This document shows positions 1 through 6,114 of a stretch of 64,000 bases of DNA, piece after piece. A model generated the notes under the pieces. That model made no database searches and had not been told where the DNA came from. It saw only the letters and a list, made by a program, of their open reading frames with translations. The position numbers and the translations under genes are program-made. How positions within the stretch are numbered: position 1 is the stretch's first letter; every line of letters starts with the position of its first letter. The DNA comes from Streptomyces sp. SID12488 (GTDB lineage: Bacteria; Actinomycetota; Actinomycetes; Streptomycetales; Streptomycetaceae): NCBI RefSeq assembly GCF_010548275.1, contig NZ_JAAGLT010000027.1:1-64000 (forward strand), in the 5' to 3' direction.

Positions 1-105
1 CAGGCCCTGCTGGCCCTCGCACGCCGACGCCTCAACGTCCTGTGGGCGATGATCCGTGACGGAGAGTGCTTTCACGCTTCACCTCCCGTCACGGGAGCGG
101 CTTGA
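1..105 (+). CDS. IS110-family transposase, C-terminal end only (partial)
   Basis: The first 34 codons of the window read in frame into a TGA at 103-105 and match the C-terminal tail of IS110/IS116/IS902-type transposases, with the segment ALLALARRRLNVLWAMIRDG. The catalytic DEDD and Ser domains lie outside the window, so it cannot be judged whether the gene is intact. This is the only mobile-element trace in the window. IS110 elements lack obvious terminal inverted repeats, so I cannot place the element end, but it should lie shortly after the stop, before the GlxA-like gene that is read toward it. Confidence 0.75.
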   Translation, partial: QALLALARRRLNVLWAMIRDGECFHASPPVTGAA

Positions 106-242
106 CAACACGATTGGGAAGTCCCTTCCCTTCCCCACCAGGCTCGCCCGCGGCCGATGCCGCTGACAGTGGCGGGATCGCCATGGTTCGAAAGGATCCC
201 GCCACGACCGCCACGACCCGCCACGCGGTGCCGGGCGGCGGG

Positions 243-1199
243 CTACTCGCCCCGGGTGAAGGTGCGCCGGTACTCGCTCGGGGTGGTGCCAAGGACGCGC
301 TGGAAGTGCAGGCGCAGGTTCGCGCCGGTGCCGAGTCCGATGTCGGCGGCGATCTGTTCGACGCTCCGCTGCGAGCGTTCGAGCAGTTCGCGGGCCAGGT
401 CGATACGGGCGCGCATCACCCACTGCATCGGCGTGCAGCCGGTCTCCTCGACGAAGCGCCGGGAGAACGTACGCGGTGAGACCCCCGCCTGCCGCGCGAG
501 TATGTCGAGGGTGAGGGGGCCGCCGAGCCGGTGCAGCGCCCACTCGCGGGTGGCGGCGAACCGCTCGCCGAGCGGCTCGGGGACGCTGCGCGGCACGTAC
601 TGGGCCTGGCCGCCGCTGCGGTAGGGGGCCGCGACCAGACGCCGGGCCGCGTGGTTGGACGCGGCCACTCCGAGTTCGCCGCGCAGGATGTGCAGGCACA
701 GGTCGATGCCGGAGGCTGCGCCGGCCGAGGTGAGCACGCTGCCCTCGTCGACGAACAGCACGTTCTCGTCGACCTGGACGAGCGGATGCCGGGCCACGAG
801 CGCCCGCGTGTAGTGCCAGTGCGTCGTGGCGCGCCTGCCGTCGAGCAGGCCCGTGGCGGCGAGCGCGAAGGCACCCGTCGAGATGGCGGCGAGTCGCGCG
901 CCCCGGTCGTGGGCGGCGATCAGTGCGTCGACGACGGCCTGCGGCGGGTCGTCACGGTCCGGGAACCGGTAGCCGGGGACGAAGACGATGTCAGCCCACG
1001 CGAGCGCGTCTAGGCCGTGGTCGACGTGGTAGGCGAGCCCGTCGCCGCCGGTGACGAGCCCGGGTCCAGCCCCGCACATCCGCACCTCGTACGGCATGCT
1101 CGCGCGGGTCGTGAAAACCTGCGCGGGAATCCCGACATCGAGCGGCTTCGCCCCCTCGAGCACAAGGACGGCGACGCGATGCAGGCGGGGCGCGGGCAC
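243..1199 (-). CDS. GlxA-like AraC-family regulator with DJ-1/PfpI domain
   Basis: A 318-aa transcription regulator with an N-terminal DJ-1/PfpI (class I GATase-like) domain at about residues 8-170 and a C-terminal double helix-turn-helix of AraC type at about 220-315 (LARQAGVSPRTFSRRF, then IAADIGLGTGANLRLHFQR). Length and order are standard for the family. The nucleophile elbow reads AAISTGAF, with Ser107 where GlxA-type proteins commonly have Cys (CTGAF), so the PfpI domain is probably a ligand sensor and not an enzyme. It is transcribed toward the transposase end and away from the CGNR gene. The regulated gene is not evident. The start is the first in-frame codon before the conserved RVAVLVLEG strand. 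Confidence 0.88.
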   Translation of the reverse strand: MPAPRLHRVAVLVLEGAKPLDVGIPAQVFTTRASMPYEVRMCGAGPGLVTGGDGLAYHVDHGLDALAWADIVFVPGYRFPDRDDPPQAVVDALIAAHDRGARLAAISTGAFALAATGLLDGRRATTHWHYTRALVARHPLVQVDENVLFVDEGSVLTSAGAASGIDLCLHILRGELGVAASNHAARRLVAAPYRSGGQAQYVPRSVPEPLGERFAATREWALHRLGGPLTLDILARQAGVSPRTFSRRFVEETGCTPMQWVMRARIDLARELLERSQRSVEQIAADIGLGTGANLRLHFQRVLGTTPSEYRRTFTRGE

Positions 1200-1381
1200 A
1201 GGGAGAGGTTACGTGGGGCGGGACTGAGCATCGGACCGTAGGCGGCGGAGACCCCGGCGCCAACGATCACTCGTCGGCAGCAGGACAAGCCCCCTGAGCC
1301 ACCTCAGCTTCCTGAGGCCCATCCGGCCCTCCCTGCAGATGCCCACGCGTTCAGCAGGGCCGCCGAACGCGCTGCGGTCGC

Positions 1382-1900
1382 TCACTCACTTTTCGCCGCC
1401 CGGGCGCGATGGGCCGCGACTGTCGTCCGGCTCGCGCACGCGTTGGAGCAGAACCGGCGAGTCCGGTTCCGTGACTGGTCGGAGAAGTAGTTTCCGCATC
1501 CGGCCGCGGCGCACCGCCCCAGTGTCACCGCCGGATCCCCGGCCGCGACCAGGGCGAGCTTGGCGGCGATCAGCTGACCGGCCCAGCGTTCGGCCGGAGT
1601 GCCGTTGCGGCTGAAGTGGACGTGCCAGCCGCCGAGGCCGTCGTGGTCGGACAGATGCATTTCCGGCGGATAGTCGTGCAGCAGGCGGTGTACGGCGTCG
1701 GGGGCGGCGCCGTCGACCGACTGCGCCAGGGCCGTGCGCACGAGGTCCGGCAGCTCGCCGTAGTCGCCGCCCGGCGGCGGAGTGATCTCGTGCTCCGCGA
1801 AGAACGCGGCGACCAGTTCGCCGTGCTCGTCGAGGGTCCCGGTGTTGGCCAGCTCGACGGCCAACCGCGTCACGTTCCCAATGTAGTCACCGTATTGCAC
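1382..1900 (-). CDS. CGNR zinc-finger domain protein (putative stress regulator)
   Basis: This protein of about 172 aa ends in a CGNR zinc finger. CAAAGCGNYF and RRFCSNACASRTTVAAHRAR supply the Cys ligands and the basic tail expected to touch DNA. The N-terminal half fits the ABATE-like domain usually found before it (LAVELANTG, then an RTAL region). I chose the GTG at 1900 because AGGTGG lies 5 nt before it. The longer options at 1939 and 1954 would include un-Streptomyces-like codons, one of them TTA, and would overlap the divergent start at 1938. It is divergent from the TPR-like gene across about 37 bp that hold an inverted repeat. Its target is unknown. Confidence 0.8.
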   Translation of the reverse strand: MQYGDYIGNVTRLAVELANTGTLDEHGELVAAFFAEHEITPPPGGDYGELPDLVRTALAQSVDGAAPDAVHRLLHDYPPEMHLSDHDGLGGWHVHFSRNGTPAERWAGQLIAAKLALVAAGDPAVTLGRCAAAGCGNYFSDQSRNRTRRFCSNACASRTTVAAHRARAAKSE

Positions 1901-1907
1901 TTGACCA

Positions 1908-1933
1908 CCTACATAGCCGCTTCCTAATGTAGG
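1908..1933. promoter_or_regulatory. Inverted repeat in the divergent CGNR / TPR-like promoter
   Basis: The arms CCTACAT (1908-1914) and ATGTAGG (1927-1933) are perfect complements separated by 12 nt. They sit between the proposed GTG of the CGNR gene and the ATG of the divergent gene. A site here could control both genes. The inference rests on position and symmetry alone. Confidence 0.45.
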
Positions 1934-1937
1934 CGTC

Positions 1938-2621
1938 ATGCTATCCGATGACACCTACGTAGCCCGCCGCCTGCTGCTGCTCGGGGAGTGGGGCACCGCA
2001 CTCGCCGTCCTGGGCCCGGATGCCGAGCCCGAACTGCGCGCGGAGATCGCCGTCGACCGCTGGTCCTTCCGGATCGAGGGTCACGAGGAGGCCGAGAAGG
2101 CGGTCGCGGCGCTCGATCCCGCCTCGCCGACCGCGCACCTGCTCACGGCGCGACTGGCCTACAGCCGCCTGCTGTTCCGGCGCGACCCCCGCCCCGACGA
2201 CCGCGCCGTGGCCGAGGCCGGCTACCGCGCGGCAGCCGAGAGCGGCGACGACAAGCTGCGCGGCTGGGCCGAGTTCCACTGGGCCGTCCTGCTGGACAAC
2301 ATCGACGAGGACCCGGCCGGCGCCCTCCCGCACTACGAGACAGCTCTCGAGATCGCGACGAAGTCCGGCGACGGCCACCTCGAGTCGTACGTCATCCGGC
2401 ACCTCGCACCGCGCAAGGAGCCCGCCGAGCGGATCGCGATGCTGCGCCGCTCTCTCCACCTGCGCGCCGCGCTCGGCGCCCGGCCCCAGACAGTCGCCGC
2501 GCAGGCCCTCCTCGCCGACAACCTCCCCGAGAACGACCCCGAGCGCGCCGAGCTCATACGGACCTTCCGCCCGGGCGCGGAGGAACTGCGCATCGGCTGG
2601 CTCCTGCCCGAGGCATCCTGA
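1938..2621 (+). CDS. TPR-like hypothetical protein
   Basis: A 227-aa protein, almost entirely alpha-helical by composition, with helix pairs that look like degenerate tetratricopeptide repeats (GYRAAAESGDDKLRGWAEFH, then HYETALEIATKSGDG, then RRSLHLRAALG). There is no signal peptide and no catalytic motif. Such proteins usually act as protein-protein adaptors. It is divergent from the CGNR regulator and may be its partner or target, which is inference. The Shine-Dalgarno (AGG 4 nt before ATG) is weak. The second codon is CTA and the first ten codons have lower G+C than the rest. The gene ends 22 bp before the convergent exporter gene, with no obvious terminator between them. Confidence 0.7.
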   Translation: MLSDDTYVARRLLLLGEWGTALAVLGPDAEPELRAEIAVDRWSFRIEGHEEAEKAVAALDPASPTAHLLTARLAYSRLLFRRDPRPDDRAVAEAGYRAAAESGDDKLRGWAEFHWAVLLDNIDEDPAGALPHYETALEIATKSGDGHLESYVIRHLAPRKEPAERIAMLRRSLHLRAALGARPQTVAAQALLADNLPENDPERAELIRTFRPGAEELRIGWLLPEAS

Positions 2622-2643
2622 GCCGACGCGGCACGGCACACTC

Positions 2644-3723
2644 CTATGCCTCCAACTCCAGCGGCTTCCTGGGCACTTGAGCCGACCGAGCAGACTCCTC
2701 GACAACAACGACCGGCTCCTTCTTCCGGCCTACCTGAGTCCGTACCGCCCCCATGCTCGCCACGATGACGAGGGAGATCGCGAGGGCCTCGGGGGCGGAA
2801 AGGGCCTGGTCGAGGATCAGGAAACCGGCGGTCGCGGCGACGGCGGGCTCCAGGCTCATCAGGATCGCGAAGGTGGAGGAGGGCAGGCGCCGCAGGGCAA
2901 GAAGTTCGAGGGTGTACGGCAGCACGGAGGACAGGACGCCCACTGCCGCACCCAGCGCCACGGTGGCCGGGTCGAGCAGCTTCCCGCCCGACTCGACGAT
3001 GCCCAACGGCAGAAACGCCGCCGCGGCGACCACCATGGCCAGCGCCAGCCCGTCGGCCTGCGGGAACCTTCGTCCCGTACGGGAACTGAGGACGATGTAC
3101 ACCGCCCACAGGACACCGGCACCAAGGGCGCAGGCGACCCCTACGGGATCAAGGGTGCCGAAGCCGCCGCCACCGAGCAGGAAAACCCCGGCGAGGGCGA
3201 GACCGGCCCAGGCGAGATTAATGGCTCGCCTGGAGGCGATCACGGACAGCACGAGCGGCCCGAGCACCTCCAGCGTGACGGCGGGACCGAGCGGAATCCG
3301 TCCGATGGCCTGGTAGAACAGGCCGTTCATGGCGGCCATGGTCACGCCGAACAGGACGACCACTCCCCAGTCGCCCCGCGAGTACCCGCGCACCTTGGGA
3401 CGGCACACCAACAGCATGATCACGGCGGCGGCAACCAGCCGCAGCGTCACGATCCCGAAGGCCCCGGCCCTGGGCAGCAAGGTCACGGCGAGCGCCCCGC
3501 CGAACTGCACGGATATCCCCCCGGACAGCACGAGCCCAACGGCCCCCAGGGCCCCCCACCCCTTGCGCGCTCCCCGGTGCCGCCCCCGAGAGCCCCCGGG
3601 GGTGGGCACGATGAGAGCGGGCAGGTTGGCGGAGGGCAGCGCAACGTCACCCGCACCGGCGGTCACGACCGGTCCCGCCACGGCGGCCCACGGGGGCAGA
3701 CGCTCAGCACTGGGCATCTTCAC
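2644..3723 (-). CDS. EamA/DMT-family exporter, RhtA-like
   Basis: A 359-aa integral membrane protein with about ten hydrophobic segments in two EamA halves, matching the RhtA (threonine/homoserine exporter) branch of the drug/metabolite transporter superfamily. Diagnostic stretches are GLFYQAIGRIPLGPAVTLEV and SSVLPYTLELLALRRLPSST. An N-terminal extension of about 55 residues, rich in Pro, Gly and Arg, precedes the first membrane helix and is not typical. The GTG start at 3723 has GGAAGG 4 nt before it, and the ATG at 3717 is an alternative. Expected function is export of small amino acids or analogues from the cytoplasm. The substrate cannot be read from sequence. A short inverted repeat lies upstream at 3769-3785. 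Confidence 0.85.
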   Translation of the reverse strand: MKMPSAERLPPWAAVAGPVVTAGAGDVALPSANLPALIVPTPGGSRGRHRGARKGWGALGAVGLVLSGGISVQFGGALAVTLLPRAGAFGIVTLRLVAAAVIMLLVCRPKVRGYSRGDWGVVVLFGVTMAAMNGLFYQAIGRIPLGPAVTLEVLGPLVLSVIASRRAINLAWAGLALAGVFLLGGGGFGTLDPVGVACALGAGVLWAVYIVLSSRTGRRFPQADGLALAMVVAAAAFLPLGIVESGGKLLDPATVALGAAVGVLSSVLPYTLELLALRRLPSSTFAILMSLEPAVAATAGFLILDQALSAPEALAISLVIVASMGAVRTQVGRKKEPVVVVEESARSAQVPRKPLELEA

Positions 3724-3768
3724 AGGGCCTTCCCACGATTTACGCGCGATCTCCGTACAATGAGATGC

Positions 3769-3785
3769 ACTCTACCGTCCAGAGT
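3769..3785. promoter_or_regulatory. Inverted repeat upstream of the EamA exporter
   Basis: The sequence ACTCT-7 nt-AGAGT lies 46-62 bp upstream of the exporter start, in an A/T-richer patch of the kind that carries promoters. It is a candidate operator. No regulator can be assigned, although the GntR gene is the nearest one. Confidence 0.35.
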
Positions 3786-3891
3786 AATGGACCGGGAAGG
3801 GCGCGCGAACCCAGGGCTCCTGAGGCGCCCCAGCCTTTGCTCCGGCAGCCCTGAAGTCGTTGATCAAGCTCGTGGGTCACTCGGCGGACGT

Positions 3892-4137
3892 CTACTCCGA
3901 GGGCTTAGCGGGCCGCTCGGCGACAAAGGAGCCGAGGCCCGGTTCGGTGTAGATGAGCCCCTCCGCACGCAAACCCTTGTGCACCTTCTGCGCGGTCACA
4001 GCGGCGATGCCGAACTCCGCGGTGATCTCCACAACGGACGGGATGCGAGTCCGCGGCGGGTACGTGCCGTCCTCGATACGGCGGCGGATCACCTCGGCCA
4101 CCTGGCGCCAGCGGGGGATGTCGGCAGCAAATTCCAT
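3892..4137 (-). CDS. Short GntR-family winged-helix regulator
   Basis: An 81-aa protein that is essentially only the GntR winged-helix domain. WRQVAEVIRRRIEDGTYPP is helix 1, IPSVVEITAEFGIAAVTAQK is the recognition region, and LRAEGLIYTEPGLGSFVAE is the wing. The usual C-terminal effector-binding domain (FadR, HutC and others) is absent, as in the many very short GntR proteins of Streptomyces. It is divergent from the two-gene unit at 4294-4928, with an inverted repeat between them, so autoregulation and control of that unit are likely inferences. The ATG at 4137 follows a G-rich stretch, and a GTG one codon earlier is possible. Confidence 0.85.
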   Translation of the reverse strand: MEFAADIPRWRQVAEVIRRRIEDGTYPPRTRIPSVVEITAEFGIAAVTAQKVHKGLRAEGLIYTEPGLGSFVAERPAKPSE

Positions 4138-4182
4138 CACCGCACCACCATGCGCAGACCGCCGTATTCTGCGCGATTCACA

Positions 4183-4207
4183 GTCTACCGCTCATACAGC
4201 AGTAGAC
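4183..4207. promoter_or_regulatory. Inverted repeat in the GntR / small-gene divergent region
   Basis: The perfect arms GTCTAC (4183-4188) and GTAGAC (4202-4207) flank 13 nt and lie about 46 bp from the GntR start and 87 bp from the divergent start. A second GTAG occurs just after (4212-4215). This is the most plausible operator for the neighbouring GntR protein, though the long spacer is not the usual GntR geometry. Confidence 0.4.
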
Positions 4208-4293
4208 CGCAGTAGGGTGTAGCTTTGAAAGACCCCGGCGACGGATTGCGCCCGTCCCGGGGCATGGGCACCAGCCAAATCCGAACGGAGCTG

Positions 4294-4611
4294 ATGACAG
4301 TGACCGACCTTATCGGCCGCTTCGCCGCCTGGGTGAGTCTCCTGCTCACCCCACGCGGCACGCACCGCCGAACCCGCCCGGCCTTCCTCTTCGCGCCCGC
4401 AGGTGCAACCCCAGCCCGAACCACACTCCCCACCCACCGCAGCCCGTACGGCCTGGACGCCGATGCCCCTCTCGACGGCACCGCCACCAGGTCCGTACGC
4501 CCGTACCTCACCGCCCACGAACAACGGCTGCGGCGAAGGGAGTTGGCGATGGCCACCCTGGGCCTGGACATGCCCGGCCCGTACTGGATCCACGGGATGG
4601 AGGTCGCCTGA
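4294..4611 (+). CDS. Small conserved hypothetical protein of a GntR-linked pair
   Basis: A 105-aa Arg/Pro/Thr-rich protein that I do not recognise as a named family. It resembles in style small proteins found beside short GntR regulators in Streptomyces, with a hydrophobic N-terminal segment (IGRFAAWVSLLLTPRG), a low-complexity middle and a conserved-looking tail (YLTAHEQRLRRRELAMATLG). I chose the ATG at 4294 because GGAG lies 3 nt before it and the upstream codons are atypical. Its TGA overlaps the ATG of the next gene (TGATG), which indicates translational coupling. The function is unknown. Confidence 0.6.
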   Translation: MTVTDLIGRFAAWVSLLLTPRGTHRRTRPAFLFAPAGATPARTTLPTHRSPYGLDADAPLDGTATRSVRPYLTAHEQRLRRRELAMATLGLDMPGPYWIHGMEVA

Positions 4612-4928
4612 TGCGAGCGGAACCGGAGTCGACGAGCGCCAACCCTGAACTACCGCACGGGCCGCGCCTGTTGCCCTGGACCGGCCAGGAAGGCAAGCCC
4701 TGATACCTGATCACCGACGACCGCGGAGGCCCCGTGTCCCGCCTGGCCGACGCGACGGAATCCATCCAACTCGGCATGGGCACCGAACTCCTCGCCCACG
4801 CCCGCGAACTACTCCCGAACACTCCGCGCGGCGAACTCCGCTTCCTCGCCGAGCGGTTGACGGAAGCCCTGCGTGATGCGCTTCGCGTGGCCGAGAGCCG
4901 TGGGCAGCGGTTGAACCTGTTGAACTGA
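4611..4928 (+). pseudogene. Small conserved protein gene interrupted by an in-frame TGA
   Basis: The frame opens at the coupled ATG (4611), reads 30 codons ending LLPWTGQEGKP, meets TGA at 4701-4703, then continues with YLITDDRGGPVSRLADATES to a stop at 4926-4928. From memory, related streptomycete proteins read GKPCYL at this place, so the TGA replaces a Cys codon (TGC or TGT). The frame on both sides is intact. A GTG at 4734 with GGAGG 4 nt upstream could restart translation and make a 64-aa C-terminal protein. The simplest reading is a nonsense mutation or a base-call error. Selenocysteine would need a SECIS element, which I cannot see. Confidence 0.65.
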
Positions 4929-4953
4929 ACGCTACGAGAGGAAGAGGGAGTTG

Positions 4954-4991
4954 AGGTGAGGAGTCCACGGCTGTCCAGGCTTCTCACCTCG
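4954..4991. terminator. Stem-loop downstream of the interrupted gene
   Basis: GAGGTGAG (4954-4961) pairs perfectly with CTCACCTC (4984-4991), and the arms can be extended outward with one unpaired base. The loop is about 22 nt and no T-run follows. It lies 26 bp after the stop at 4928, so it could be a factor-independent terminator of the kind lacking a U tract that is common in Streptomyces, or an operator for the CYTH gene. Confidence 0.45.
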
Positions 4992-5146
4992 AACTCAGAA
5001 TCTGACAAGCACGGTTGATCACCGCCCGCGCAGCGGCGCCGTACGGACTGTGCCTGCGCAGCGCGGACTTCCTGCGGTCCATCGGGCCCTTGGCCACCCC
5101 ACCAGGCATGGCCCGCCCTCACCAACCACTTCCGAGAGAAGGCCCC

Positions 5147-5716
5147 ATGAAGCACGAGTACGAGGCGAAGTTCCTGGCCATTGACGCCGCCGGCCTTCAG
5201 GCCAAGCTGACGACTCTCGGCGCTGTCCAGGCATTCCCCCGCACCCTCCTCACCCGCACCATCTTCGAGAACAGCCTCCTCGACGACGGGGCGTGGCTCC
5301 GGCTGCGCGACGAGGGCACCCGCTCGACGCTCACGCTCAAGCAGGTCACCGATGCCACGACGATCGACGGCACCACGGAGATCGAGACCGAGGTCGCCGA
5401 CCTGCACGCCATGGCCGACATCCTGCGCCGGGTCGGCTGCGTCGAGGTCCGCCACCAGGAGAACTACCGCGAGGAGTGGCGCCTGGGAGAGGTCGCCTTC
5501 GACTTCGACACCTGGCCCGGCCTCCCCACCTTCCTGGAGATCGAGGGGCCCGACGAGGCATCGGTCCGCCAGGCCGCCGTACTCCTGGACCTCGACTACT
5601 CCGAGGCCCGCTTCGGCAGCGTCGACGGCATCTACAAGAGCGAGGTCGACCGCGACATCCTCGCCGAGCACACTCTCCTGTTCTCGCGCGCCGGGAGGCA
5701 GGCGGACCCCTCCTAG
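5147..5716 (+). CDS. CYTH-domain protein (class IV adenylate cyclase-like / CyaB)
   Basis: A 189-aa protein of the CYTH (CyaB-thiamine triphosphatase) fold. It begins with the ExExK signature (E4-Y-E6-A-K8) and continues with the usual acidic and basic strands of the tunnel (WLRLRDEG, TLTLKQV, TEIETEV, EVAFDFDTWPGLPTFLEIEG). Enzymes of this fold bind triphosphates with divalent metals. Bacterial single-domain members are annotated as class IV adenylate cyclases, but thiamine triphosphatase or inorganic polyphosphatase activity is possible. The ATG at 5147 follows GAGAAGG and puts the signature at the N terminus, as expected. It stands alone between small orphan genes. Confidence 0.82.
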   Translation: MKHEYEAKFLAIDAAGLQAKLTTLGAVQAFPRTLLTRTIFENSLLDDGAWLRLRDEGTRSTLTLKQVTDATTIDGTTEIETEVADLHAMADILRRVGCVEVRHQENYREEWRLGEVAFDFDTWPGLPTFLEIEGPDEASVRQAAVLLDLDYSEARFGSVDGIYKSEVDRDILAEHTLLFSRAGRQADPS

Positions 5717-5737
5717 ACAGCCGAGGGGTTCTCGTGG

Positions 5738-5962
5738 ATGCGCTTCCTGTCAGAAGCGGCCGTCCGCGAGTTCCTCGTCGAGTTCGTCGAGACCGCGCGG
5801 GCAGCCGTCGACCTGGACAACGTGAGCCTGCTCGCCCCTGTGATCGCCGTGTGGAAGTCCACCGCCCTCATCCACGCCGACAAAAATCTTCACCGTGAGC
5901 TCACCCGCCCGGCCAGTGAGGACTTCGGCCCGGTCGAGTCGCAGAAGGTCCCCTCCGAGTGA
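5738..5962 (+). CDS. Small protein, possibly DUF6247-like
   Basis: A 74-aa acidic protein beginning 21 bp after the CYTH stop, with GAGGGG upstream of its ATG. Its core (FLVEFVETARAAVDL, then IAVWKSTALIHADKNLHREL) resembles in pattern the DUF6247 family of small actinobacterial proteins, often antitoxin-like. I recognise this from pattern only. No toxin gene is evident next to it: the following 150 bp carry a frame with no family resemblance. It could be the surviving half of a lost pair. Confidence 0.45.
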   Translation: MRFLSEAAVREFLVEFVETARAAVDLDNVSLLAPVIAVWKSTALIHADKNLHRELTRPASEDFGPVESQKVPSE

Positions 5963-6114
5963 GTCTGATGACGCCTACCAGGCGTGGAAGCCGATGAGAA
6001 CCGACCCAAGCCCCGCCATACAGACGGAACGCCACCACCAGCTCAAGCGCCTGCGCCTGACTGGCGGCAGGCCGACCCGGGCCCCCGCGCGCACAACGGC
6101 GAAGCACAACTCCC

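Noticed and set aside
3840..3905. A plus-strand stretch reading LIKLVGHSADVYSE, reminiscent of a tyrosine recombinase end
   Set aside because: It is too short, has no catalytic Arg/His/Tyr context and overlaps the end of the GntR gene.
2020..4215. A 731-codon plus-strand open frame overlapping the TPR-like, EamA and GntR genes
   Set aside because: It is the shadow frame of high-GC genes: composition is Arg/Pro/Ser runs, with no family resemblance and no ribosome site.
4701..4703. Selenocysteine readthrough at the internal TGA
   Set aside because: No SECIS-like stem-loop is evident just after the TGA, and mutation or sequencing error is simpler.
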